Assembly (NCBI GenBank): GCA_019973155.2
Contig: BPQB01000069.1
Coordinates: 62,001-126,000, forward strand
Length of the DNA stretch: 64,000 bases
Source of the DNA: Phanerochaete sordida
Taxonomy: Eukaryota; Basidiomycota; Agaricomycetes; Polyporales; Phanerochaetaceae
Direction of reading: 5' to 3'
The notes beneath the pieces are model-generated. The model was not told the origin of the DNA. It did no database searches and worked only from the letters and a program-made list of their open reading frames with translations. Below are positions 11,816-22,880 of the stretch, in pieces; within the stretch, counting starts at the first letter, position 1; each line of letters begins with the position of its first letter. Both the position numbers and the translations under genes were made by a program.

Positions 11816-12781
11816 CCCGTAACTTTGGTATACCAAAGTAACGGTACGTTACTTACCGTAACGTTCTGTTACTTCCCGCAAATCCCAACGCTTGTAAGTT
11901 AATTTGACCGATGCTAACGTGGCTCAATTACCTTAGAACAACACCAACATGGCTCAGGTGCCCTAGAAGTCGGTCAGTAACGTCCTAGACGTCCTCCGCC
12001 AAGTGCCAGAGGCGGCTGCAACTGCACATTCCATATTGGGACAGCGAAGCGCCTGTTGCTGTCGCGTCAGTCTGCGCCGCCCTATGTCTACCATCCGCCG
12101 CGAGCGACGTGCACGGGTAGGTTTGTATATCCCCGGGCGCTCTTGTAGTGACGAAAGCTGATCTATTCCTGACAGAGAAGGCCGCGCTCTGGCCGCTGTT
12201 ATGGTTGCAGGTGCGTGTCCACGAGTGCTGCAGATCGTCACTACGGTCACGCTCATCGCAGGCATACAGAGAAGGGGAGAATATCGTAGCAATAGCAAGA
12301 TGGTACTGTATGTACATCCATAAATGTGGTCTGAAACCTTTGCATGGACCTGCCTGTGAGTAACCGTCCAACAGTAAGTTCCCGCACGCACAAGTTACAT
12401 CACGTTAGCTCCTGCAAGCGAAAGTTATATCACGTTAGTGCCCGTCACTTGCCGCGGGCGACCGCTAGCAAGTGTTGCTTTGCGCAGTCACCATTTTCTG
12501 CTTCGAGAAACGCGCATATAGCTGACTGTGGCGGGCAAGCGACAGCTGCGAGGCCTGACCGCTGTCAGCCACCCGGCTGACTTAGTTTTAGGCTTGATGC
12601 GACCCATAATGGGTATTTATCTGGTAAAACCTGGCCGCCTCCTCGAATCGCGGTGCAAACATGCCAAAAACCGGTGAGATTAGTACTCAAAACATATCTC
12701 ATTTGCTTCCGCTAATCGGCGGCTCCGAGGTCATCTGCTGCTTTTCTTGTCCTCGACGACGACGTTTCAGGTGCCTGGCAC
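11816..12781. repeat. Left subterminal repeat region
   Basis: Contains clustered GTTAC/GTAAC and GTTA motifs at about 11818-11960 and again at about 12365-12450 (ACAAGTTACATCACGTTAGC and AAAGTTATATCACGTTAG). These resemble transposase-binding arrays of Mutator-like and Zisupton-like elements. The promoter of the transposase gene must also lie here; no convincing TATA box was picked. Confidence 0.55.
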
Positions 12782-15700
12782 ATGATACGACGCTTCCTGG
12801 GGAAGCTCCTGGGCTTGGCTGACGTCGCCCGCCCGGCGAAGGACCCTGCAGCCGCTCACGAGAGCTCTCGAAAGCGTAAGAGCCGCGGTCTCCACCGTCG
12901 TTCGAAGAAAAAAGGTGCATACACTCTCCTGCCTCTGTGCGGTTCAGTCCCTTATTTTTTGGACTCTATAGATCTTCCAGACGGCTCTCAGATACACGGG
13001 GCGAAGGGTAGAGAGGGAGAGGTGCGAGGAGACGAATTTGCCCAGCGCAGCAGGGAGTCGCACAGCGGTGCGTCTGATAGCTACTCTTTGACGAATGACC
13101 CTCTCACAAGCGCACCTTTCAGCAGGTCATTTGAATGCTCACACTGAGTCAAATCGCCGTCAAGATGGAGAGGAAGAAGTGAGGACCAGAGGACGCCAAG
13201 TGTCTCGGAGTCGAGGCCGTTCTAGCGGTGCGTACAGCTACCTCTCGCTCGTCATGAAAGTGCTAATATCATCTAGACCGCCGGCGGACCCCCGAGACGC
13301 CATGCTCGTCCTCCGAGTCGCGTTCCCGCTCTCGCCACCGCCATCTTTCCCGCTCTCGTGCTCGCTACCGTCATGCAGGTCATGCAGCAAGCAGGTCTCG
13401 ATCCAGACGAGAATCTCGGCCACGAAAACGTCGTTCCCACCGCTACCACTCTCGCGATGCGGCAGGAGGGCGCAGAGGGCGCCCTCGAGACCGAGATACC
13501 AAGCGCAAGCACCATCGCTCACGATCCAGCTCGTGCGATTGCCGTGACCGTCGGCATCCGAGTCGTCATCAACATCACCGGGGCCGATCTCATGCACACC
13601 ACCGCCGCCGCTCCGCGTCCCCGATGCGCTCAAGACGACGATCCAGATCGACCTCGTACCATGCTACGAGACGGTACAGGCGCGACCGCTCGTCGTCGTC
13701 GTCTTGCACGCGATATAGTCGATCCTCAGACTCTTCCGGGCGGTCAGATTCCTCCAGTGCAGCCTCGAAGGCTCAGTTTGGCGCGGATAACCGTAGCCAA
13801 GATGCTGTAGACAAATGTAAGATCAAATAGCTTCCCCTGAGGGTCGCCTATGCTCATCAACGCTTTCCGCTAGCCTCTCGCGACTACCCCGATGGCGACG
13901 TCGAGTGGGAGGTCCCAGACGCACCTGAGCACCGCGTACATGATCCCATGTGGCGTCGGAACAAGTGGGTGTGGCGCAACAACGGACATACGCATTACAA
14001 GGGCTACAAGAACGCAAAGAAGACCGTCTGCTGCGGGGTCATCATGTGTCGCAAGTGCAATACGCTCATCCGTCCCCTAACGCAGACTGCTTCCCGGAAT
14101 GAGCAGCTCACGATGTTCTGCACAAACATGCACTGTCTCCATGCGGACCTGATCCACATCCCATGCAAGGCGCACTCTATCCGCTACGAGATCACACGAG
14201 ACGGCCAAACGTTCCTTCGTTGGGTGCACATCGGCAAGCATGACCACCCTCGCCCTCCTGGCGGTAACCTCAGCAAAAACGAGTACAACGCTGTCGTCGC
14301 TGAAGTCAAGCGTCGTCCTGAGGCAACGGCACACCAATATCGCGCCGGTAGCGACCTCCCTGGCTCCCGTCCTCTCGCAGAAATCAACCCTACCCTTGCC
14401 AACCCTCGACGAGCGCAGTATGTGACCGCCCAGGTCAAGGACGATCAGGGCATACCGCGCCCTTCAGGTCGAAAATCACGCAACGGAGCGTTCTCGTTGT
14501 TCGAAGCTGTCGAGGCATTGGAGCAGGAGATCAACGCGTCCGTTGTTGTTGACTCCAGTGTAACACGCCCTTCGTTCATATCAATCCAGACTAAGTTTAT
14601 GCGGCTTGCGCTCGACGAAGCTATTGCAGACTGGTCTCGGACGTTGCCTGGTGAGGCTCTGGCGAGTCGACATGGATTTGTCAGCGACGGAGACCATACC
14701 TTCTTCAACAAAGGCACTCTGCTCGCGACATGCGTGTTCAATGTCACGCTTAATGCATGGGTCCCTGTCCTGTACACCTGGGTTCTACATCTCGATACCG
14801 ACCACTACCTCGCCCACTTCCGCACCCTCAACAAGCAAATTGTCGAAGCCGCAGGTGACAAGTTCGATCCAGAGATGCTATCTGCGGTATGTGTCTGTGG
14901 CTCTTCTCCTACAGAACCGAGGCTCATCATGTACAGGTGTTCGATTTTTCGCAGGCGCAGCTTGCAGCCCACAAGGAGGCGTTTGCAGAGACCATGATGG
15001 CGCGTCTCCCTGGAAGCGCTCTGCTGTCCGAGCCTGCCTACAAAGCACAGATGGAAGCCTTCAGAGAGCAAGCCGGACGGTTCAGCAAAGGATGTGAGGT
15101 CCACTTCCGGTCCTCTGTCCAGCGTGTCAAGCAAGACTCTGCGCTCGTACCTGTTGAGCATGTGCAACTGCTCGACAACTTCGTTCATCTCGCCCTCAGC
15201 AGCAAGACATCGGCTGAGGAGTTTGATGAAGCGGTCTCCGACCTCAAGACCCGCTTCCCTCATCTCCAGAACTGGTTGAAATGGTGGCTTCGACCGCAAA
15301 TCGCACCTCTTATCTTCCCTGCCCGCCAGACGATGGACGACTCTCTTGCAAAGAAGATCCCGAAGACCTCGAACCCGATTGAGACCCAACACTCCTTGCT
15401 ACACCATGCCTGCGGCAGAGACCACGATCCGCTGTCTGGCTTGAAAGAAATCAATCGGTACGCAGAGACATTCCGGCTTCAATACGAGGCGATTCGAGGT
15501 GAGTTCCACCATCTAATATGCACGATCCTCGTGTTCTGATATCGTACAGATGGTCACATACAGCCGTCTAATCGCATTCAGGCTGCGCGACCTAAGACGC
15601 AGAGGAATTACGGCGAGAATGACGGCAAGCCTCCGCAGACAATGCTCAGCCTTACCGCTGCAGACAGCCGACTGCAAGCTCTCAAATCACGCGAGGCCGC

Positions 15701-18700
15701 AGAGAAGGCCTTGACCCGCCCGGGACTATCCTCCCGTGACTTGTACACGCGCGATTTTGGGATGCGTCCATTCATCTCCTATCGATTTCACGAGCACTCG
15801 TGTTACATCGACACCGCGCAGGAGCTCTGGTTCCGTGCGTACGTTCTATGGGACCCTACGTTTCGCGAAACCTTCCTCGCGATTGTGGTCGCCAAGGACA
15901 GCGCCCTCTTCTCGCTTTTCTGGAGCTACAATCAGCGCCTTCGTCGTATCGCAAACGGTGACGGCGTACATGATGCTACACCTGGAGAGGACGAGGTCGC
16001 TCCCGCTCAGCAGAACGCTGCTGTAGACAGCACTCGAGGACGTGAAGGTCGCGGAGGGCGGAAGCGTGGGCGCGGGCGTGGACGTGGGCGCGGACGTGGG
16101 CGAGGACGTGGGCGAGGCCGTGGGCATGGGCGAGGAGGCGGCTCAGGAGGCCTTCCCTCTGAAAGCGAAAGCGATAGTAACGAGGACGACGAGCTGGATG
16201 ATCCCCCAAGGCCGCGGCCGGCTCGCGTTCTGCGATCCGCTAAGGGCAAGGCCGTTCTGCGCACGCTTGACGCTACCGATGAGAGCATCCGGCACGTCCT
16301 CGACTCACTTCGAACGTCCCAGCAAGCGGCGACGCATGCCATCACGCAGGAATGGTCCCTGTACAAGCTTGGAGAGGACGGTCAGAGTACACGATGGATG
16401 ACGAGGGCAATCATGGTGCGTACCTGGTCCGAACAGCGCCTGCAGGTCGATATTGACACGGTGATCTAAAGGATAACACGAACGACTCTACGCGGGCACT
16501 ATTTGGCCTTCAGCACCACGCCCTACTCCGCTGCAAGTTCGGCCACCTCCATGTTGCCCTACGGACAGATCCTGTCCCCTTCTTCTCGGTCGGACGTCGC
16601 GATATTGAGCGTGCTCGCGCTGCTGCAGAGGACGAGTCAGATGGCGGGGTAGCCTTCGATCTCGGCCTCTTCTTCACGCATCTACTGCCGCGTCAGGGGA
16701 AAAAAACCAGCATCGACTCCTTCGCATATGGAGCAGGACCGAAACTCACCGATCTATCCCTCACCGCGCAGTGCCCCCATCGTCCTAGCTGCTTAGAAGA
16801 TGCCGACCTCTGCGCAGTTCAGACAGCATGGCCCCAAATTCTTCATGTCGAGCCAGAGCCAGGCGCGCTGTCTGGTGACGACGAGACATCGAACTGGGAC
16901 CTCTTGGCGACTTCTGAGACCTTCATGATCAGCTCGAGATCTACGCGGCGGCAGAACGAGAGGCGGAACGCGGCCAACGGAGAGCTGACCGTCGCGCCCG
17001 AAGGAGTGTCGTACCGGCTAGTCGGGCGACAACTGCTGAACAAAAAGGCCTCTCACTTCACCGCCCAACTTCTCATCGAAGGACGCACCTACCTCTACGA
17101 CGATCTGGCCAATCAGGGGGTCCTGGTCGATATCGGAGGTGTGAACGCCATTCTAGAGCCGCGTGAAGACGCCACATTCTGGGTGTATCACAGGGAGACC
17201 AACAATTTCGTGAGTTAATATCATTTAGCCAAGTGATATCAAGGCTCACCCTGAGCAGGTGACCGAGCAGGATATTGCCTATCTTCGCTCGACACCGTCC
17301 GACGAGCTATTCCGTCGTCAGGATGCGCCTATTGTGATCAGAGACACACCTGCTTCCTCAAACAGGGACGTATCGACGTCTGACGCCGCTCCTGTCCGCG
17401 CACCCAAAAGGCCCGCCATATCAAAAGCCCCAGAACGACCAGGAGAGTCTGCGATCCGCAAGGCTGCGGATGACGATTCTCGCTTCGCCGATCTGCTCCG
17501 TGAATTTCATGAGCATCCTGATCAGATTGAGGAGCAGAGAGCGAAGCGCACCATCAACTGCGCCGTCTGCCATGCTACCGGAGCTGGAGGCAGCGTGCTG
17601 CATACGATCCAGTGCTCCAAGTGTCACCTTTGCTCGCACTGGAAGTGCATCAAGGAGCAGTTTGGACCGGACCAGCTCGATCTTGTCGATCTCGCCGAGT
17701 GGAAGTGTCCAGGGCGATGCAATAGCAGTGTCGCTCTTTGGAAAGACAGGCTGTAAGTGTTGATCCTCTAATATACGCCAGATGACTTACCGAATTGTCA
17801 GGGTTGGCCAGTTCATCTTTTACCACACAGTGTCGCACGGGAAGATCTACGCGGCACGAATCACTGCAAGAGTTGAGAACCATGCGATTCTGGAGTGGTT
17901 CGAGGGAAACATCTACGCGAAATCGCAGAAGCCCAAGGATCGCACCAGGAGAGTTCCTATTCATCAATGTGCCGCCGCTATGGCCGCGCAGGGCGAGGGA
18001 TATCCTGGAGAGCAGGTAAAATGTCATGGTACCCTGCATATAGTATATCGAGACTCACAGTCACTTGACGTGCAGTTCGGCAAACTTCTGTGGCCCATCC
18101 GCTTCTGTGACGAGGCTCTGGACGCTCATGGATATGCGAATCCTGGTCTGCAAGGTCAGCTCGAGGGAGCATTCCATGCGATCCTGGAGATTCTCACCGG
18201 GAGGCGCGAACATCTCCTCATGCAGCGCTTCGAGATGTGCGTCTTGGGTGAGGGCCTCGCTTCGCAGAACCGGATCGTGCGATGGTACGGCCTCTACAAG
18301 ATCTCGATCCTTGACGGCGATGAGTCGCTTGTTGGGCCACTTCTCCTCGACCTCACGCAGCGCCTTGAGCGTATTCCCTCTTCAGAGAGGATCTACGGGC
18401 CTCGAGGAAGTACAGGCGACCTTGTTAGTGGCCCAGGGAAGCTGCTATTCCGGCTGGTGATCCTGCGGGAGTACCTGGGTCGGCGGCCATGTGACGACGA
18501 CGAGATCTATCGACTGGTCGATCGGACCGTGGACTGGAAGGCCTTTGAGAAGATTAGCAAAGCAGGTACCTCAAACCATGTCAGCAAAGACGTACCGATG
18601 GACGACGATACTGGTGCGTTCCTGGGATGACGGGTGTAGGAATCCGAGCTAATTGGACTTATCAGAGACGGAACCATGGACTGAACCGTCTTACCGTATC

Positions 18701-19114
18701 CTGCGAAGACTCACCTCCCCAGAACAAGCCTTAGCAGCGCGCCTTGGCTGGCAGGAGACGACCCGCGAAGTCGATGATAAGGCGTCGGCGCATCCACTCA
18801 TTCCCAGTGCAGAGACGGTGCAGGTCGACAAGAAGGCCAAGTATTCCCTACCAGAGAGCGAGCCGTCAGCGTACGTGATGGTCACGGACGACTCACCTCC
18901 GCATGCATGGCCTGTTTCGCTATCGCAGGGGCTGAGCGGCGGTCCGGCATACACTCCTGGGGGACTCGACGCGGAGATCGCTGTCACACAGCGTCCTCGG
19001 CCAAGGCCCAAGCCAGTGGTGAAGAGAAAGCCCCAGGGTCCCGCAAGTGACGAGCCAGTCGCCAAAAGGCTTCGTAGCCAAGCGGGCGAAGGAACTGCTG
19101 GCGTGTCAGGATGA
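12782..19114 (+). CDS. Transposase polyprotein: RS leader, GCM zinc domain, MULE DDE, USP-like protease, PHD, BAH-like
   Basis: Eleven exons join in frame to about 1,930 residues. Residues 1-110 are basic. Residues 112-290 are RS/RH-rich, like splicing-factor RS domains. At 292-410 lies a GCM/WRKY-GCM1-type zinc domain (HTHYKGYKN, CCGVIMCRKC, HIGKHDHP). The DDE core shows SDGDHTFF (about 560), FDFSQAQ (about 632) and NPIETQH (about 773). A ubiquitin-specific-protease-like module follows: Cys box HSCYIDTAQELW (about 897), an RG repeat (about 980-1018), LF..L...C..GH, and His box HFTAQLL with YLYDDL (about 1300). A PHD finger (CAVC...CSKCHLCSHWKC...CPGRC, about 1452-1505) and a BAH/Tudor-like barrel (VGQFIFYH, ARITARVE, LEWFEGN) come next. 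The tail is rich in Pro, Lys and Arg. No stop or frameshift was found. Zinc-domain and DDE calls are firm; protease activity and the barrel are inference. Confidence 0.8.
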
Positions 19115-19704
19115 CGAGTAGTGCTGAGTTCAACACTTTCCTATTTCGTCCATTGCCCAGGTGGCGTCTTTGTCGCTGTTTGGTGCCGTCGAGGGACCGA
19201 AGCATGCGCGGCGAGGCCTATTCTCCCGTATGTACCAAGTATTCTCAGCTACGATGTATAGATGCGCACAATTTGTGATACATACCTGCATGATCCTTAG
19301 TGGAAGCATTCGACGAGAGTGCCGTTGAATGCTTCCATGATGTCATCGTGACTCCTGGCACCGCGGACCCGGTGAACCATCGACTGCATCGACCGCCGCT
19401 CGCTGTGCAGCTCACGTTCCTGCGCGATTAGAGCAATTCGAGCTGGTGGCTGCTAGTACACGTCAAGGAACGTTACAAAACGTTACAAAACGCTAGCCGA
19501 AGTAACTTGAAGTTAGCTCAAGTTAAGTCACGTTCGCTCACGTTAGCAAACGTTAACTCAAGTAACGTCAAGTTATGCACAGTAACAGGTGGCATGGGCC
19601 GTGCTTTGGATGTATTAGCAGTGTGTACGGCATGCGACAGTACTCTAACCGTTCACCTGGCATGCTCTTGTCCACATAGCGAGGAGGCACCTCAGCACAA
19701 CGCT
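19115..19704. repeat. Right internal subterminal repeat array
   Basis: About 19455-19590 is packed with ACGTTA, AAGTTA and AAGTAAC motifs such as GGAACGTTACAAAACGTTAC and TCAAGTTAAGTCACGTTCGC. The array resembles the extreme right end, although 1.4 kb of captured DNA separates them. No gene is seen between the transposase stop and the captured fragment. Confidence 0.55.
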
Positions 19705-20790
19705 CGTCTTTGTCAGGATCGGCATCCACTCGGACGTGCCCCACGCGCCCGTCACCTTGGACCCGAATGCCTGCCTCATGCCCACCGCAGTGGTGTGGAC
19801 ACCTTTCCCGCGCGCGGCGTGCAAGATCTGCCGTCGCGTCAGCGGTCCGGTAGCTGCGCCCGCCAGTAAAACCGCTACTCACGTGCTCAACAAAATATTT
19901 CGACACCGCATACCCCTGTCCTGCCGCGCCTTCCGTGTCGGACAGCAGCTGCTCGGGCACCGGCCTCTTGCCAGCGTCTCACCTACTCGCGAGACCGACG
20001 CTCGACGTGACGAGCAGGCGCACAAGCCGCGGCGCGGCGGCAGCGACGTCGACGAGTCCGAGTCGGCGCACTCCCGATATGGTCCTCGAACGACTGCAGT
20101 GCGAGGTTGAAGTTGACGGTCCATGCGTTGTGGATGACATGTGTGATCGTGCCGAGCACCTCAGCGTACTGCATGTCGTCGAGCCCAAACTTGTCCGGAG
20201 TGACTTCGCCCGCTAGTGAGACGAGCCGCGGGTCGTCGAGCGCATCTTCCGGAAGGCCTCGCTCGCGGAACGCGGCCTTCTCGCGTGCACGCGGCTCGGC
20301 AGACGCGGAGGGGCGATTCAGCGTGTATATGCGGGCGACGCGTGGCTCGGCGAGCAGGTACATGAGGATTTGTGATCCGATATTGCTGGTCGAGGCCGTG
20401 AGGAGGACGACACGCTCGCCTTCGTCGGACCGTGCGACGCCTTTGCCTGCGCGCGCGGCGGGCAGGTCCTCGGTGTACTTGGCGATGAGCGCGCGCACGG
20501 CGACCGTGGGGTCGCGCGCGTGCGTCGCCGTGGAAGGGTCAACGATGGTGGCGAAGGCAGCAGCGAGGTCCGCGATCGTCAGGTGCTCGAAGACAATGTT
20601 CGCAGAGATGCGCTGGGTGGGCTGACGCACACGCAGGATGTCCGCGGTGCGCAGCGTGCCGATGATACGGTTGCGCAAGAATGTCGCGCTGAGGCTGCGG
20701 GCGCATCAGTCGTGGGCGTAGTATATGCGGACAGCGCGGTGAACACACCTGTCGAAGCCTTGCTGGAAGAGGTCGGCCGCCGGCGCCGGG
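19705..20790 (-). pseudogene. Captured NRPS-like (adenylate-forming) reductase fragment: carrier and reductase domains
   Basis: Read on the minus strand, it begins with the end of a carrier domain (LFQQGFDSLSATF, with the phosphopantetheine serine, then ISANIVFEHLTIADLA). A thioester-reductase-type NAD(P) domain follows: LLTASTSNIGSQIL, YTLNRPS, HVIHNAWTVNFNLALQSF, TSSVGLAS, GYAVSKYFVEHV (YxxxK) and GAWGTSEWMPILTKT. The Rossmann glycines of GSTGxxG are partly replaced (ASTSNIG). The frame breaks after FEDHI, and the last block lies in another frame. The adenylation domain is absent. It lies between two subterminal arrays of the transposon, so it looks like host gene DNA captured by the element. 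Type I/III carboxylic acid reductases of this kind are common in Agaricomycetes. Confidence 0.7.
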
Positions 20791-20879
20791 TGCGATGGCC
20801 TGTCCGTGCAAAACGAGGCTCTGTGTGACGTTCGGTAGCATAGAGATATAAATTAGATCATAGAAGGTGCTGCGACATA

Positions 20880-21007
20880 GGAGGAGATGACCGCGGGGCT
20901 CACGTTAGGTCAAGTTAATTTGGTTCACGTTAGCTCCGTTGGCGCCTAATCTCAGGCGCGGGACAAGTTAGCCAAAGTTAGCACCCCAAGTTACTTTGGG
21001 CAGCCTC
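20880..21007. repeat. Right subterminal array and terminal inverted repeat
   Basis: CACGTTAG, AAGTTAATTTGGTTCACGTTAG, ACAAGTTAGCCAAAGTTAGC and CCCCAAGTTACTTTGGGC mirror the left end. The last 33 bases form the terminal inverted repeat. Confidence 0.65.
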
Positions 21008-21015
21008 AGATGCAG
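21008..21015 (+). repeat. Target-site duplication, right
   Basis: AGATGCAG, identical to 11775-11782. Confidence 0.7.
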
Positions 21016-21288
21016 GCTGTGACCAGCACATCCGAGGCCATAGATCCGCCTGCGGAGCGGCTTCCGTCTGTCAGGAGAATCAATTACGAGCATGTAGAAG
21101 CACAGGGTCCTATAGAGCCGAGTCGTGCCCCACGCGCGCCCGCACAGGACAACAATGCTGGGTATCTCAGGATAATACTCGAGCGTGTGACAGAAGTGTG
21201 CGGACGTCTGGGGAGTATTGCTGAGCAGGTGGGAGCCTTAGAAGGCAGTGTCGGCAACCTGGAGGCTGCGAGGGCGCGGTCAGTCTAA
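21016..21288 (+). pseudogene. Family H gene H1, 3' fragment
   Basis: Continues the split gene: a Pro-rich linker, then QDNNAGYLRIILE and a coiled-coil-like tail (GRLGSIAEQVGALEGSVG) ending at a stop at 21288. The end of the minus-strand paralogue H2 reads QDGSAGYFGILLQ followed by a similar coiled tail. The agreement on both sides of the transposon supports one interrupted gene. Confidence 0.6.
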
Positions 21289-22747
21289 TCCATTGTTTGG
21301 GAGGCGTATGTCGGATAGTACAGTGATTGCGAGGTCGTCCGAGTATCTTAGCACTTGCATATTGTAATGATCGAACATATGTCGATGAACGTTTACCGCA
21401 GAAGTTTATCGAGTGCGGGTGCTTCAAGTTGAGACCTTCGAGGGTCGAGGCTGATGGGCGCTCCTATGGCATATCGCATTTTCAGTTTGAACAACAGGCG
21501 CAGCCGACATGTCACCTCGATACGGGATAATGTAGAACTCGATGGCCTTCCTTGTATGCGCATAAGATGACTCATTCGAGCTGCTGCTACCACCGCTTCT
21601 CTGCGAGAAGGTCCGCTGTGGCTGTGGCAAAGGTAAATTGGGGGCGGGTACGAGCATACCAATTAGGCTCTTACACGATATCGTCGCTGTTTCTGAGGAG
21701 CCGCAGGAGGCTCCGAAGGCATGCGCAATATCGACACCCCGAGCATCCAGAACGATGTGCAGCGATGCCGGCTGGACACTGTAAACTCACCGTCAGCTCT
21801 GCGCGCCCGCGCCGACGTCACGACAAAGCCCGCACCTAAGCGAACGAAGCGACGCCGCCGCACAGACGCAGATCCAGGGCCCCGGGGCTCGTATCCTCTC
21901 CGGGTGCGTTCGCGCGCAGGACGGCGCCGCCGGGGCCTAGTGCGCATGGGAGATGGCCGAGGGCTAGCGAATGGATCTCCGATGGCGACGGAGCAGTGAA
22001 GGGCAGAGGGAAGGTAACACAATAGGATAATGGGGATGCAGCGCAAGCGTGCGCCCACGGTGATGTGCGCAGGACGCGCGTCCCGGAGATTCGCGTCCCC
22101 CGCTCGACGCGGGGTCTATCGTCGGCACGAGTCGAGTCCCGGGCGTGCTAGAGCGGGCGTGGCGCGGACGACGCTCGCACAGCGAGGGTGCGCGCGCGAT
22201 CGGGCGCGATCGGAGGTCCGCTCGCAGGCTGGATCGTTTGCGCGAGTGCGTTAAGCAGGTACTCTGTGTCCGAGCTGGAGCTGGATAACAGCCAATATCA
22301 GCCACGCACTCGAGCCAGCACGAGTAACTCACTCCTCTGCGCCTTTCCCGCTCGACGCCATGCCGTCTACACACGAATCCGCCTGCATGAGGCCGTCCCA
22401 GCTCGCCGGCCGCTCCGCCGCGCCCACTGTGTCGTCGGATGCAGGGCCGCGCCCGTCGCGGGCTCGAAAGGGCACAAGGGCATCGCGCAGACACGGCGCC
22501 TGCCCGGCCGGCCGCGCACCGCCACGGGGCGTCCACGAAGGCTCCCCGCGCAGGGCGGCGCGCGCGAGTCGTGCGGAGAGGCGCGACGACGTAGACGAGC
22601 GCGCCCGCGCAGATGGGCGAACGGACGGCCTGGCGCGTTGTACCGCGCACCTGCCGCCTGCGGTACCGCTCGACGACAGATGTCTGCTCGCGAAAAACGG
22701 ACGGATCGCACGAAGAGAATCGAGTGGATGGGCCGAACGCGGGGGGC

Positions 22748-22880
22748 CGCCACAAAGCCCGCGCGCGGCACGCCCAGCCGCGGACATCTCCCGGGCGCGC
22801 CGCCCACCCGGGCGACGTGCTATCGCCTGGCGATCGCGACCCGCTGGAAAACGCGAGCCTGGCGCGGGCTTCTGCGGTCG
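22748..22880 (+). repeat. Dispersed repeat R1, copy 2
   Basis: Same orientation as copy 1 at 4738-4870. Both frames also read similarly at the protein level (HAQPRTSPGRAAHPG against HARPRTSPERAAHPD), but no intact gene spans either copy. Confidence 0.6.

Larger units (their letters stand above)
11783..21007 (+). mobile_element. Mutator-like DNA transposon with GCM, USP, PHD and BAH-like modules
   Basis: A 9.2-kb element defined by an 8-bp target duplication and by imperfect terminal inverted repeats (25 of 33 bases match, with the core CCAAAGTNACTTG). It has dense subterminal arrays of AAGTTA and CACGTTAGC-like motifs at both ends. It contains one uninterrupted multi-exon transposase gene (12782-19114) and a captured, broken NRPS-like reductase fragment (about 19705-20790, minus). 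It lies within family H gene H1, whose second copy at 31.4-32.3 kb shows what the uninterrupted order looks like. With an intact gene and recognisable ends, it could be autonomous. Confidence 0.8.
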
